The position numbers and the translations under genes are program-made. The notes below the pieces were generated by a model. That model did not search any database. It worked only from the letters and a program-made list of their open reading frames with translations, and was not told the origin of the DNA. Positions 1-7,950 of a stretch of 64,000 bases of DNA are shown piece by piece. Positions within the stretch are counted from its first letter, which is position 1. Each line of letters opens with the position of its first letter. The stretch covers positions 1,674,001 to 1,738,000 of the forward strand of contig CBDCVN010000013.1 of NCBI GenBank assembly GCA_965223045.1. Reading direction: 5' to 3'. The stretch is from CBDCVN01 sp965223045 (GTDB lineage: Bacteria > Deinococcota > Deinococci > Deinococcales > Trueperaceae).

Positions 1-2433
1 CTGCATTTCCCGTCCTACAGACACCTGTTCTTTACCTACCACAGGTATATTATTTTCTGATTGGCAAGCAGTTATACAAGCGTTGCAACCTGTACATACT
101 GTTTGGTCAATGACCATACCCCAAGCATAGGAGGTGTATTCATAATCAGCATAAAGGTCAGATTCAGGGTGCTTAACTGGATGCACAAACTGTGGATGTT
201 CTGGATGAGCTTTAAAGTCATCAAACGTGCCTGAACGGACTATGTGACGGTTCTTAATACCATCACTTTCAAGAGCGTGATGAGTTTGAGTACTCGCTAA
301 TTTATAGGTTTTAGAGGTTTTACCCAAAGCTACATCATAAGCAAACCAAGGGTTTTTAACTGAGCGTAGAGGGTAAACGTCAAAACCAACACTATTGCCA
401 ACTTTACCGGCTTCCATGCGCCCATGACCAAGATGTAAAGTTATAGTGTTCTTAGCTTGACCGGGGACAATCCACACTGGGATTTCGATTGCTCTCTCCC
501 CTACTCTTAAAGTAATAACATCTTGACTTTTCAAGTGCTCAGCCTCTGCTAAGGCAGGGCTTATTAGGGCAGCGTTATCCCATGTGAGCTTACTAAAAGG
601 CTTGGGTAATTCTTGCATCCAACCATTATTGGCTAGCTTGCCATCACCTACATTAGGATCAGGGCGAAAGATTACTTCTAGACCTTCTTGTGTTTTGGTG
701 GCAGGCTCGAGCAAACACTCAGGATTCAAACTGACCTCTTTTTCAGCTGCCTCAGTACCTGCAACGACACCATTATAAAGTGCGTAACGCCAAAATGTTT
801 TAAAATCACCATCAGCATTCTCTTGCCAAAATTCACTTACAATCTCATAAGAGTTTTTAGATTCACCAAGCATTGCAGAAATAATTTCTAAGGCTGACTT
901 GCCACCATAAAGAGGTTGCATTTGGGGTTGCATTATACTTACTATGCCATCAAAGGCCCTAGCATCACCCCAGGCCTCTAATTCATGAGTTTGGGGAATA
1001 TGCCATGTAGCACGACTTCCTGTCTCATCACGATAAAGCCCTAAATGAATGCTAGTGTCTACCTTTTCTAAAACCGTAGCAAAATCAATATCAGCAGGAG
1101 CATTGTAAACAGGATTACCACCAAGTATAATTAATGTGTCAACCATGCCCTTATCCATATCAAAAGCTAATTTATTAATAGATCCAACTTGAAGAACAGG
1201 TTTGGTTTCTATAGCTTCATGATAAGTAACATGCTTACCTACTGCACCAATTTTGTCATTAATAGCATGGGCTAAAGCGTGAACTATAGCAGGTTGTCCT
1301 TCACCAACAATAACTACGCTAGAATGCTTAGTTAAATCTTCAAATAAAACATCTAACCAGCCTTTAGGTAAATCAAGTTCAGGTACTTCTGCTAACTCAA
1401 GCTCTAATTTATGTGCTAATTGCCTTGCTAGAGCTTCAACTTTAGTAGCTGCTAAAGGCAAGCGATGATCAGCCATAGTACCTGTGCTGGTAGGAGTGGG
1501 CTCTACTACATAAAGACGATTCATACTATCTTCAGCAGTATGTGCACGACGAGCATTGGCAAATTGGCGAGTATGCCTTAGTTTAGCGGGTCCACTATTT
1601 AAAAAGTCAGCATCAAGTGAAAGGATAACTTCGGCTTCTTCTAAATGGTAAATAGGCGTGGCTGGCTCATTAAAAGCTAGTTCTGAACCTTCTAAAACAT
1701 TATCAAGGTTTACAGGAGTGTACTGATGCCATTTAGCGGCTGGGAATTTGCCTAAGAGCTTATTTAACTGGTTAGCTAACGTGGGTGAGGTTACTGCTTC
1801 TGTTAAGATGTATAAACCCTTGCCCTCACCTAAAGAATTTAGCTTTCCCTCTAAAGAACTTGTAAAATCTTCCCAAGAACTTAAGGTGTTTTCTTTGATT
1901 AGTTGGCTCGAGCGCTCAGGATCATAAAGAGTTAAAACCTCTGCTGTGCTCTGCACATCAATAGCGCCCAAACTAGCAGGGTGTTCAGGGTTACCTTCCA
2001 GGCGAGTTGGGCGTCCATTATGGTTCTCAACTAACACACCAGTGGTGTATCCACCACTAGTTAAAGCACTGGCATAAAAAACAGGTTTACCAGGAATAAT
2101 CTCTTCTGGAGCCTTTACATAAGGAACAATCTGTTCCTGAGGATTAGGACGAACACAAGCACTTAAACCTCCTAGGGCTAAAGATGCTCCTAAAAGTTTT
2201 ATAAACTCACGTCTATCTAAACCATTTTGCAAAGGTGCAGCCTGCTGAGGGAATTCTTTGTGCAGGAATTCTTCAAACTCTTTAGTTTGGGCAAGTTCTT
2301 CAAGGCTACGCCAATAAGCTTTACCTTCTTTACTGGCTAATTTGTCACGAATTTCACCAATACTGATTGCACCTTCAGTATTTTTAAAAGCAGGTGCATT
2401 TTCTAAAATATATTTACTCTTTTCTAGATCCAT
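1..2433 (-). CDS. actB: Alternative complex III iron-sulfur/molybdopterin-like subunit ActB (3' end beyond window)
   Basis: About 811 codons are visible; the start codon is ATG at 2433 and the reading frame runs off the left edge. ActB is the large periplasmic subunit of alternative complex III, which oxidises quinol and passes electrons to cytochrome c or directly to an oxidase. I see a twin-arginine-like signal (DRREFIKLLG, residues 73-82) followed by a hydrophobic stretch and a Cys, a long molybdopterin-oxidoreductase-like region without an obvious cofactor-binding Cys, and near residue 776 a ferredoxin motif CTGCNACITAC, which starts the 4Fe-4S half of the fused protein. It begins 8 bp after actA, so the two are one operon and actC should follow outside the window. 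Identification rests on this fusion plus the neighbouring pentaheme gene. Confidence 0.88.
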   Translation of the reverse strand, partial: MDLEKSKYILENAPAFKNTEGAISIGEIRDKLASKEGKAYWRSLEELAQTKEFEEFLHKEFPQQAAPLQNGLDRREFIKLLGASLALGGLSACVRPNPQEQIVPYVKAPEEIIPGKPVFYASALTSGGYTTGVLVENHNGRPTRLEGNPEHPASLGAIDVQSTAEVLTLYDPERSSQLIKENTLSSWEDFTSSLEGKLNSLGEGKGLYILTEAVTSPTLANQLNKLLGKFPAAKWHQYTPVNLDNVLEGSELAFNEPATPIYHLEEAEVILSLDADFLNSGPAKLRHTRQFANARRAHTAEDSMNRLYVVEPTPTSTGTMADHRLPLAATKVEALARQLAHKLELELAEVPELDLPKGWLDVLFEDLTKHSSVVIVGEGQPAIVHALAHAINDKIGAVGKHVTYHEAIETKPVLQVGSINKLAFDMDKGMVDTLIILGGNPVYNAPADIDFATVLEKVDTSIHLGLYRDETGSRATWHIPQTHELEAWGDARAFDGIVSIMQPQMQPLYGGKSALEIISAMLGESKNSYEIVSEFWQENADGDFKTFWRYALYNGVVAGTEAAEKEVSLNPECLLEPATKTQEGLEVIFRPDPNVGDGKLANNGWMQELPKPFSKLTWDNAALISPALAEAEHLKSQDVITLRVGERAIEIPVWIVPGQAKNTITLHLGHGRMEAGKVGNSVGFDVYPLRSVKNPWFAYDVALGKTSKTYKLASTQTHHALESDGIKNRHIVRSGTFDDFKAHPEHPQFVHPVKHPESDLYADYEYTSYAWGMVIDQTVCTGCNACITACQSENNIPVVGKEQVSVGREMQ

Positions 2434-2441
2434 AACACAAC

Positions 2442-3095
2442 CTACCTATGACAAGTCGAGCACTGGGGCAGCTTATCAACATTGATATGATATTCTTCTA
2501 TAAGCTTTTCACCTAATGCTAGCTGATTTCCGGGTTGCCTATAGCTCATATTGAAAACTTGGTCAAGCGGACGCACAAACTTTTCAGGGGCGCGGTGACA
2601 CTCTAAACACCAACCCATAGACATAGTCTCGTTCTTCCACATGCCTTCCATACGGTCAGCCTCGCCATGGCAACTACTGCAACCCACACCCTTATTGATA
2701 TGAGCACTATGATTAAAATAAACAAAATCGGCTAAATCGTGTACTCTGTTCCAAGCAATGGGCTTACCACTATCCCAACTATCTTGAACTACCTTGAGCT
2801 GTGGTGCACCCACACGAATTTGCGAATGACAACTCATACAAGTTTCTGTAGGAGGAATACTTGCTGTAGCAGCAACCTCAACACTAGTATGGCAATAACG
2901 ACAATCAATCCCTAGTTCACCTGCATGTAAACTATGCTTAAAGGCTACTGGTTGAGCCACAGGCACACGCACTCTATTACGGTAGCCACGGACATAAATT
3001 GCTAAAACAGTAAGAAAAACGATGAGAAAAATAGTCCCACCAACAATGCTCCATTTAGCAAAAGCGTTTGAATTGGGTGGAAAATACTGAGGCAT
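2442..3095 (-). CDS. actA: Alternative complex III pentaheme cytochrome c subunit ActA
   Basis: A 217-residue membrane-anchored multiheme cytochrome. One transmembrane helix lies at residues 17-36. Five c-type heme motifs follow: CRYCH (about 65), CMSCH (86), CSSCH (139), CLECH (163) and CSTCH (212), the five expected for ActA. In the family, ActA carries electrons out of complex III toward the terminal oxidase, in keeping with the caa3 operon at 21-27.5 kb. The start is supported by a strong AAGGAGGT ribosome site about 11 nt upstream. It is the first gene of the visible act operon, with 245 bp of AT-rich DNA separating it from the divergent transporter gene. Confidence 0.9.
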   Translation of the reverse strand: MPQYFPPNSNAFAKWSIVGGTIFLIVFLTVLAIYVRGYRNRVRVPVAQPVAFKHSLHAGELGIDCRYCHTSVEVAATASIPPTETCMSCHSQIRVGAPQLKVVQDSWDSGKPIAWNRVHDLADFVYFNHSAHINKGVGCSSCHGEADRMEGMWKNETMSMGWCLECHRAPEKFVRPLDQVFNMSYRQPGNQLALGEKLIEEYHINVDKLPQCSTCHR

Positions 3096-3339
3096 TCCTT
3101 GTTCGTACCTCCTTATAAGGGAGCAAAAGCCTTGGGCTTACCCCTCCCAATTAAAAAACCAAATTTTCAAAGAAATTAAAAATTTAAGGATTAACTCAAA
3201 AACAAACATAATTTTTACAATCAAGCTGCCCATCAACAATACTATTCTTCAAGTTAACAGTTAAGCTTGAAAGGTATAAACGTCCTCAAAGTTAAGGAAT
3301 TTCTTAACGTAAGACTAATAAGATATCCTACTTCTTAGA

Positions 3340-4473
3340 ATGATAGATACATTAAGTCTTATTTGGCGAAATATTTACTTGCGAGTTATCTTAGTTACCT
3401 TTGCCACTATTGCTATTTTGCTATTTCTAGCAAAAACACAGCTAGCTTGGGGATGTTTTTTAGGGGCTTTCTTAATTGCTTATCTTGTTGATCCTATAGT
3501 TACAAAACTTTCGCAGAATCGTTTTTTTCCACGTTGGTTAGCTGTCATTTTTATAATGGCTTTTATTGTCACTTTTATATTTATGGGAGTTCTGCTGTTC
3601 ACAAACATATTATTTGAAGTAACCACAATGCAAGCAGGTCTAGGGAAGTCTTGGGCCAGTTTTATGCAATGGCTAAATACCACTGCTCCTAGATGGTTTG
3701 TTGAACCCTTTAATCGTGCCGTTGAAGTCATATCACAAAGTGTAGACTATGAACTTTTAGAAAAATGGAAAGAAGAGGCTTTAAAAGTAGAGTTTTTATC
3801 AAACAGTGTAAGTAATCTATTTAGAGGAGTTGGGCAGTTTTTAGAAAGTATAATTCATCTTTTAGAAATGGTCTTTCAAGTGTTTATTCTACTTGTCTTG
3901 ACCACATTCACACTAGCTAGTTTTCCCTTGATTAAAAGTAGCTTGTTTGAGTTATTTCCTTTAAGGCATAGATTCTTTATAGAAGAGTTGACTAGTAAAC
4001 TTGATAGTTCCGTAGGAGGGTACATGCGGGCCAAAGCCCTAGAAGCTTTCATTATGGGAATTGCTGTTTGGGCAGCTTTATTTGTTATAGGTGTACCGGA
4101 AGCAATCTCACTAGGTTTCTTAGCTATGATTTTTAATCCTATACCTTATCTAGGGCCTTTTATGGCCACAATCACTGCCACAGTCATGGCTTTGGTAACC
4201 TTAGGATGGCAAGAAGCTTTAGTTGTGCTTATAGTTATGCAAATTTTAGAGCAAATCGATGGCAATATCTTAGGACCAATGCTGCTTTCCAAGGGCGTCC
4301 ATGTCCACCCAGTAGCTATTTTAGTTTCTTTACTTACTGGTGGTGCGTTATTTGGGTTCTGGGGCCTTTTACTAGCTGTACCTGCAACAGCTCTTCTTCA
4401 AGCACTTTATCGGGATTACTATAAATCAAGCAAATGGTATAAAAAGCCCCCTGAAAAAGCTACTCTCGAATAA
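3340..4473 (+). CDS. AI-2E family transporter (PF01594-type membrane permease)
   Basis: A 377-residue protein with about eight hydrophobic helices: three at the N-terminus, a soluble loop around residues 90-180, and a C-terminal block ending in the family-typical helices after IFNPIPYLGPF and LEQIDGNILGP. Family members were first linked to autoinducer-2 export, but many act as ion or Na+/H+ antiporters, so the substrate is unknown. A TAGAAT hexamer overlaps the ATG and there is no clear ribosome site, so the true start could be downstream. The last 14 bp overlap convergently with the Ro60 gene. Confidence 0.85.
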   Translation: MIDTLSLIWRNIYLRVILVTFATIAILLFLAKTQLAWGCFLGAFLIAYLVDPIVTKLSQNRFFPRWLAVIFIMAFIVTFIFMGVLLFTNILFEVTTMQAGLGKSWASFMQWLNTTAPRWFVEPFNRAVEVISQSVDYELLEKWKEEALKVEFLSNSVSNLFRGVGQFLESIIHLLEMVFQVFILLVLTTFTLASFPLIKSSLFELFPLRHRFFIEELTSKLDSSVGGYMRAKALEAFIMGIAVWAALFVIGVPEAISLGFLAMIFNPIPYLGPFMATITATVMALVTLGWQEALVVLIVMQILEQIDGNILGPMLLSKGVHVHPVAILVSLLTGGALFGFWGLLLAVPATALLQALYRDYYKSSKWYKKPPEKATLE

Positions 4474-6052
4474 AGTCACCTATAGCATTAGGAGTATTAG
4501 TACTAAAGCCAACAAAGTCCAACATACCCCCGTCATTAGGGTTAGCTATAGAGAAGCCATTAGAAACCATACCCACCACTGCCAACTTAGCAAAGGCATT
4601 GACTTTACGGCGATACTCATTTAAGGCTTCAGCAGGGTGTTGCTTACCATACCAAGTTTCATTATCAGTCAGGATAACAAAAGCATCAATTTCTAGCTCC
4701 TGTTTCAAGGCATACTGCATAGGTAAAGCACAATCTGTAGCTCCAAAAGGCAAATCACTAGTAGTTTTGATAACATCATCTAGACGCTGACGTGGCGAAA
4801 TATTAATATCGGTCATTTTATGTGAAAAAGCAGTGATAACGTGCTTTGGTTCTTTTGCTGCTGTGACTAAAGCTAAAGCAGCACTAGCTACACAAGGAGT
4901 TAGATTAGGTACCCCACCTACAGCACCCCAAGTCATAGATCCTGAAACATCTAGTGCTAGCATAATGCGTTTCTGAGTAGGCTCAACATTTTTAAAAGTC
5001 ATATAAAATGCTTTGTCCAAAGCATCAACTATACTTTGCACGGGTGTCCATGTGCCTTTACCTCTAGCGCCTTTGCCAGATTGATAGGTCATTAGTGCAG
5101 CCAGAATTTGAATAGGATGAATACGAGCTTTTTGAAGGCGTATTTCATCAGTAAGACGTTCAGCAATAATGCTTGCTGCTGCACTCATAGGTGCCAGCAA
5201 ACCCACTTTAGTCATAGTAGCAAGGTTACGAATCATGGCTGTCATAGGCATTTTCTCTAAAAGCATTTCCCACACTTCAGGTTTATTTAACATTTCAGTA
5301 GGGATTACTTCTCGAGGCAAACCATAATTCTTGATTGCTTCAATAACCTCATCTGTTTTACTAACAGACTTCATAGTTTCCACTGCTTTTAAATAACTGA
5401 CCCAATCACCACTTATATCTTTCAGTTTTTCTTGTTTACCTGTTATGTACTGATAAAGGGCGTCTCGAGCAGAATCATTTGTTTTAGGATGACTTAAACG
5501 CAGTGCATCACGATGTGACCAACCATTACGCTGCTGATATTTAGTAACTTGATAAGCTAATTTACCTAAGTCTTTGACTTGATACCAATTAGCTACAGCA
5601 CGCCGTAAACCACGCCCCCAACCACGCATTTCATTAACATAAGTCATAAAAGTAAAAAGGTGTGTACCTGTGCGAGCTACTTTAGTTAAAGCACCTGCTG
5701 CAGCATTCTTAGTTTCATCATCTCCAACTGTAAAAGCCAAAGCAAGTATAAATAATGCAGGATCATTCTTATAAGCTCTGCCTTGTTCAGAAACTTTTAC
5801 TGTACGCTGTATAACCTTTTTACCATCATCTTTAAGTAAAGAGATGGCATTCTGAGCATTTTCTGTAGTGAGCTTTTGCTCATTAATATAATAAGTTCCT
5901 CCCTCTGTACCTAAAATCAAGAAACGGTCAAGACGCTGCCATACATTTATTTCCCACACATAACCACCAGCAGTATTTTTAACTTGTTTGTTGTCAATAG
6001 GCTGGCTCTGTGAAGTTCTGTTAGGTTGAAAAAGTTTGTGTAATTTTTGCAT
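4460..6052 (-). CDS. rsr: Ro60 / TROVE-domain RNA-binding protein (Rsr-like)
   Basis: A 530-residue bacterial Ro protein. The first 350 residues form the HEAT-like TROVE ring (family features include YQVKDLGKLAYQVTKY and the SHRDALRLSHPK stretch), and the C-terminal third is a von Willebrand A domain with an intact MIDAS motif DVSGSM (about residue 370). In Deinococcus radiodurans and enteric bacteria Ro binds Y RNAs, which tether it to the exonuclease PNPase and gate access of misfolded RNA; it acts in stress survival and rRNA processing. An AGGAGGTC ribosome site supports the ATG at 6052. Three Y-RNA-like genes lie directly upstream on the same strand, the nearest ending 28 bp before the start, which strongly supports the assignment. 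Confidence 0.93.
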   Translation of the reverse strand: MQKLHKLFQPNRTSQSQPIDNKQVKNTAGGYVWEINVWQRLDRFLILGTEGGTYYINEQKLTTENAQNAISLLKDDGKKVIQRTVKVSEQGRAYKNDPALFILALAFTVGDDETKNAAAGALTKVARTGTHLFTFMTYVNEMRGWGRGLRRAVANWYQVKDLGKLAYQVTKYQQRNGWSHRDALRLSHPKTNDSARDALYQYITGKQEKLKDISGDWVSYLKAVETMKSVSKTDEVIEAIKNYGLPREVIPTEMLNKPEVWEMLLEKMPMTAMIRNLATMTKVGLLAPMSAAASIIAERLTDEIRLQKARIHPIQILAALMTYQSGKGARGKGTWTPVQSIVDALDKAFYMTFKNVEPTQKRIMLALDVSGSMTWGAVGGVPNLTPCVASAALALVTAAKEPKHVITAFSHKMTDINISPRQRLDDVIKTTSDLPFGATDCALPMQYALKQELEIDAFVILTDNETWYGKQHPAEALNEYRRKVNAFAKLAVVGMVSNGFSIANPNDGGMLDFVGFSTNTPNAIGDFIRE

Positions 6053-6080
6053 TCTTGACCTCCTATCAAGTCAAAATAAA

Positions 6081-6209
6081 AAGTGGGCAAGTTGTTAAGA
6101 CTTCTCTAAACTTCTAGAGCTAGTTTCCTAGAACTAGATAGGATTCGAACCTATAATGTTTGTTGGGGACAAATGTTTTACCGATAACGAAGCCTTATTC
6201 GGCCCACTT
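6081..6209 (-). ncRNA. Y RNA candidate A with permuted tRNA-like domain
   Basis: Reading the minus strand, the ends pair as AAGTGGGC / GCCCACTT (6202-6209 with 6081-6088). Just inside the 5' arm is the element GCCGAA...GTTATC shared by all three RNAs. The interior folds as a permuted tRNA: T-arm ATAGG-TTCGAAT-CCTAT (6138-6154), then an acceptor-like hairpin CTAGTT/AACTAG closed by a 6-nt loop (6120-6137), then a D-arm-like hairpin CTCTA/TAGAG (6104-6119). The terminal stem takes the place of the anticodon arm, as known for YrlA-type bacterial Y RNAs. A TTTTTATTTT run after the 3' arm makes the end a plausible terminator 28 bp before the Ro60 start. Confidence 0.78.
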
Positions 6210-6229
6210 GTGATTTTAGACTATAGGCA

Positions 6230-6319
6230 TGATGAGCAAGGAGTGTAATTAGGAACTAACCACTTAGTGAAGTAGTAATCAATGTTCAAATTTGATAACC
6301 TAACTACTTCGGCTCATCA
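6230..6319 (-). ncRNA. Y RNA candidate B, lacking a tRNA-like domain
   Basis: A 90-nt unit between candidates A and C. The ends pair as TGATGAGC / GCTCATCA (6312-6319 with 6230-6237). The 5' arm carries GAGCCGAAG...GGTTATC and the 3' arm carries CCTTGCTC, both as in candidate C. Inside, GAAGTAG pairs with CTACTTC, and a second hairpin GTGGTTAG-TTC-CTAATTAC (two G-U pairs) stands where A and C have their T-arm. I find no TTCGAnn T-loop, so this looks like a short Y RNA with the Ro-binding stem but no tRNA mimic. It could instead be a degenerate copy. Confidence 0.62.
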
Positions 6320-6338
6320 GCAAAACATTCAGATGAAT

Positions 6339-6478
6339 TACGAGCAAGGGGTGGAACTCCGGCTTAAAAGGACCTTTCGCTCTCCCGCTGAGCTACTAAC
6401 CAACTTAATTACTAAGTAGACTAGGTGGGAGTCGAACCCACGACTTAAAGGGTGATAACGAAGCCCCTTCGGCTCGTC
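6339..6478 (-). ncRNA. Y RNA candidate C with near-canonical permuted tRNA domain
   Basis: The ends pair as ACGAGC / GCTCGT. The 5' arm holds GACGAGCCGAAG...CGTTATC and the 3' arm CCTTGCTCGT, matching candidate B. In between, in permuted order on the minus strand, are a T-arm GTGGG-TTCGACT-CCCAC (6425-6441), an acceptor 3' strand CTAGTC (6419-6424), a 17-nt linker, an acceptor 5' strand GGTTAG (6396-6401, two G-U pairs), the bases TA at positions 8-9, and a D-arm GCTCAGCGGGAGAGC (6379-6393) that would pass for one in an ordinary tRNA. This is the YrlA architecture, where the Ro-binding stem replaces the anticodon arm. A sigma70-like promoter lies just upstream. Confidence 0.78.
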
Positions 6479-6486
6479 AAGCAGCG

Positions 6487-6516
6487 AGTCTAGCACTGTC
6501 AGCTAACACATGTCAA
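6487..6516 (-). promoter_or_regulatory. Promoter of the Y RNA array
   Basis: On the minus strand TTGACA (6511-6516), an 18-bp spacer and TAGACT (6487-6492). Transcription would start near 6480, at the 5' end of Y RNA candidate C, so one promoter could drive C, B, A and possibly the Ro60 gene. Confidence 0.6.
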
Positions 6517-6788
6517 GATTCCCTTCTTTTTGACATATTTATAAATGTGGTGGGGACATATCGCATAAGGACAAGGTAGCATATTTACCTCGGTAAGGAC
6601 GTATGCAATACGCTCCTACACGTTGATGTGGCATGCCTGTATTTTGAGGCTTGCTGATGGTCTAATGCATGAAAACCATTGGGTGTTTAGTATGTCTTTC
6701 TACCTTTTGTTTCGCTTTATATTGCCCTACTGTAAACACTATTCTCGTTAATTCCTAAACCCTAATATTTACGGTGTGGAAAGATTGG
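6517..6788. other. Non-coding stretch upstream of the Y RNAs, with one inverted repeat
   Basis: No convincing gene. The clearest structure is an imperfect palindrome at 6593-6619 (left arm GGACGTAT, right arm ATACGCTCC, 3-nt centre). I see no tRNA-like motif here. Both flanking genes are on the minus strand, so this region holds the 3' flank of the sulfotransferase gene and the Y RNA promoter. Confidence 0.5.
6593..6619. repeat. Imperfect palindromic repeat
   Basis: GTAAGGACGTAT-GCA-ATACGCTCCTAC reads as a hairpin with one offset base. Its form resembles dispersed palindromes that begin and end GTAG...CTAC in other genomes. No second copy is in this window. Confidence 0.4.
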
Positions 6789-7949
6789 TTAAGGTGAAGA
6801 ACCAGATGAATCTTCATTTACCTTTACCAATACATCTTTAGCTCTTAATTTGTACTCATAAATGTGTACAAACTCTTTGCCACATAAAACTGATTTGTAG
6901 TAAAAAGTAATCATATCATTCTTAATAGCTTCTGCTTTTATTTTCCCCCTAAAACCTTTTATATATGGGTAAACAGACCCGTGTACCTTTATGACATCAG
7001 AGCGTTCACAAAATTGTAAGTGTGTTGCTGAACCATCTTCGTAAGATATCCAGATCTTTTGAATATTCAGTGTGCTTGCTATCCATCCAACAAGCAATAT
7101 AAGTATCTCTTTAGGTCTATGCTTAAGAAAATCAATGCGCAACAAGGTACTCTTTATATGTTTAGTTTCAGGATGTAGATAAGTTTCTGATATATTGAAG
7201 TAAAAAAGAGGATGTTTAACTAAGGTTGAAATGGCATCGTAGTCTTCATCTAATAAATGATTTTTATAGGTAAAAGCATGACTATTTCCTATACCCTGAC
7301 CATACACATTTACTGGATACTCAGGATTAAAAATTAGGTAATTGCACTTGAAATCTAAATTTAAGAAGTCAAAAACTTTTTTTATTTCCTGTTCTGGTTT
7401 CAAGCACATATCCTCATAATGTAATAAAAAGATTTTTCCCTTATCTGCATAACTAAGAAGTGTATTAGCAAACTTATCAGTTAAAGTTTTTAAATGCCCT
7501 AAGCCTGCCTCTAGTGTTCCTCGTTTCTTATAAGACCAATACAGAGAGCGAACATCTTTGAGAACAACTATAACTTTAACACCATTAATTTTTTTGAGTA
7601 CTTTCTTTAAGTGAAGCATGTAGTAAGGAGTTTTATCAAATAAAGATACATGTTTATCTCTTACTTTGGGACTTCTTTCTATTAATTTTGAATAAACCTC
7701 TTCCCACTTTCTAGACTTACATATATAATGCACGTCACGGTCTGTTAAAGCCCAAGAATTTTTTAGGATTTGGTAATGCACTTTATACTTTGCTTTAGGA
7801 TTAATAAAGTCTATGGGTCTATCATAAAGTAAGAATCCACACTCAAAGCCTGAGAAAAGCCCTGGCACTTGCCTAAACACTTCTGAAAGGACTGTTGTCC
7901 CACTTCTCGGTAAGCCTGTTATGACTAATTTGAGAACATCACTCAACAC
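6789..7949 (-). CDS. Sulfotransferase-family protein with C-terminal GW module
   Basis: A 386-residue cytosolic protein. The N-terminal VITGLPRSGTTVLSEVF contains the 5'-phosphosulfate-binding P-loop of PAPS-dependent sulfotransferases, and VKVIVVLKDVRSLYWSYKKR supplies the 3'-phosphate-binding region (R..S). After about residue 280 comes a beta-rich module centred on LLVGWIAS and ending YPYIKGFRGK, which recurs in the next gene. The start is GTG at 7949, one base after the TAA of the upstream gene; this protein matches the second half of that neighbour throughout, so the two arose by tandem duplication. The likely role is sulfation of a surface polysaccharide made by the divergent glycosyltransferases. 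The acceptor is unknown. Confidence 0.8.
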   Translation of the reverse strand: MLSDVLKLVITGLPRSGTTVLSEVFRQVPGLFSGFECGFLLYDRPIDFINPKAKYKVHYQILKNSWALTDRDVHYICKSRKWEEVYSKLIERSPKVRDKHVSLFDKTPYYMLHLKKVLKKINGVKVIVVLKDVRSLYWSYKKRGTLEAGLGHLKTLTDKFANTLLSYADKGKIFLLHYEDMCLKPEQEIKKVFDFLNLDFKCNYLIFNPEYPVNVYGQGIGNSHAFTYKNHLLDEDYDAISTLVKHPLFYFNISETYLHPETKHIKSTLLRIDFLKHRPKEILILLVGWIASTLNIQKIWISYEDGSATHLQFCERSDVIKVHGSVYPYIKGFRGKIKAEAIKNDMITFYYKSVLCGKEFVHIYEYKLRAKDVLVKVNEDSSGSSP

Positions 7950-7950
7950 T

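Noticed and set aside
6410..6490. Ordinary tRNA gene on the minus strand
   Set aside because: A good T-arm is present, but no D-arm or anticodon arm lies 5' of it; the D-arm lies 3', so it belongs to a permuted Y RNA.
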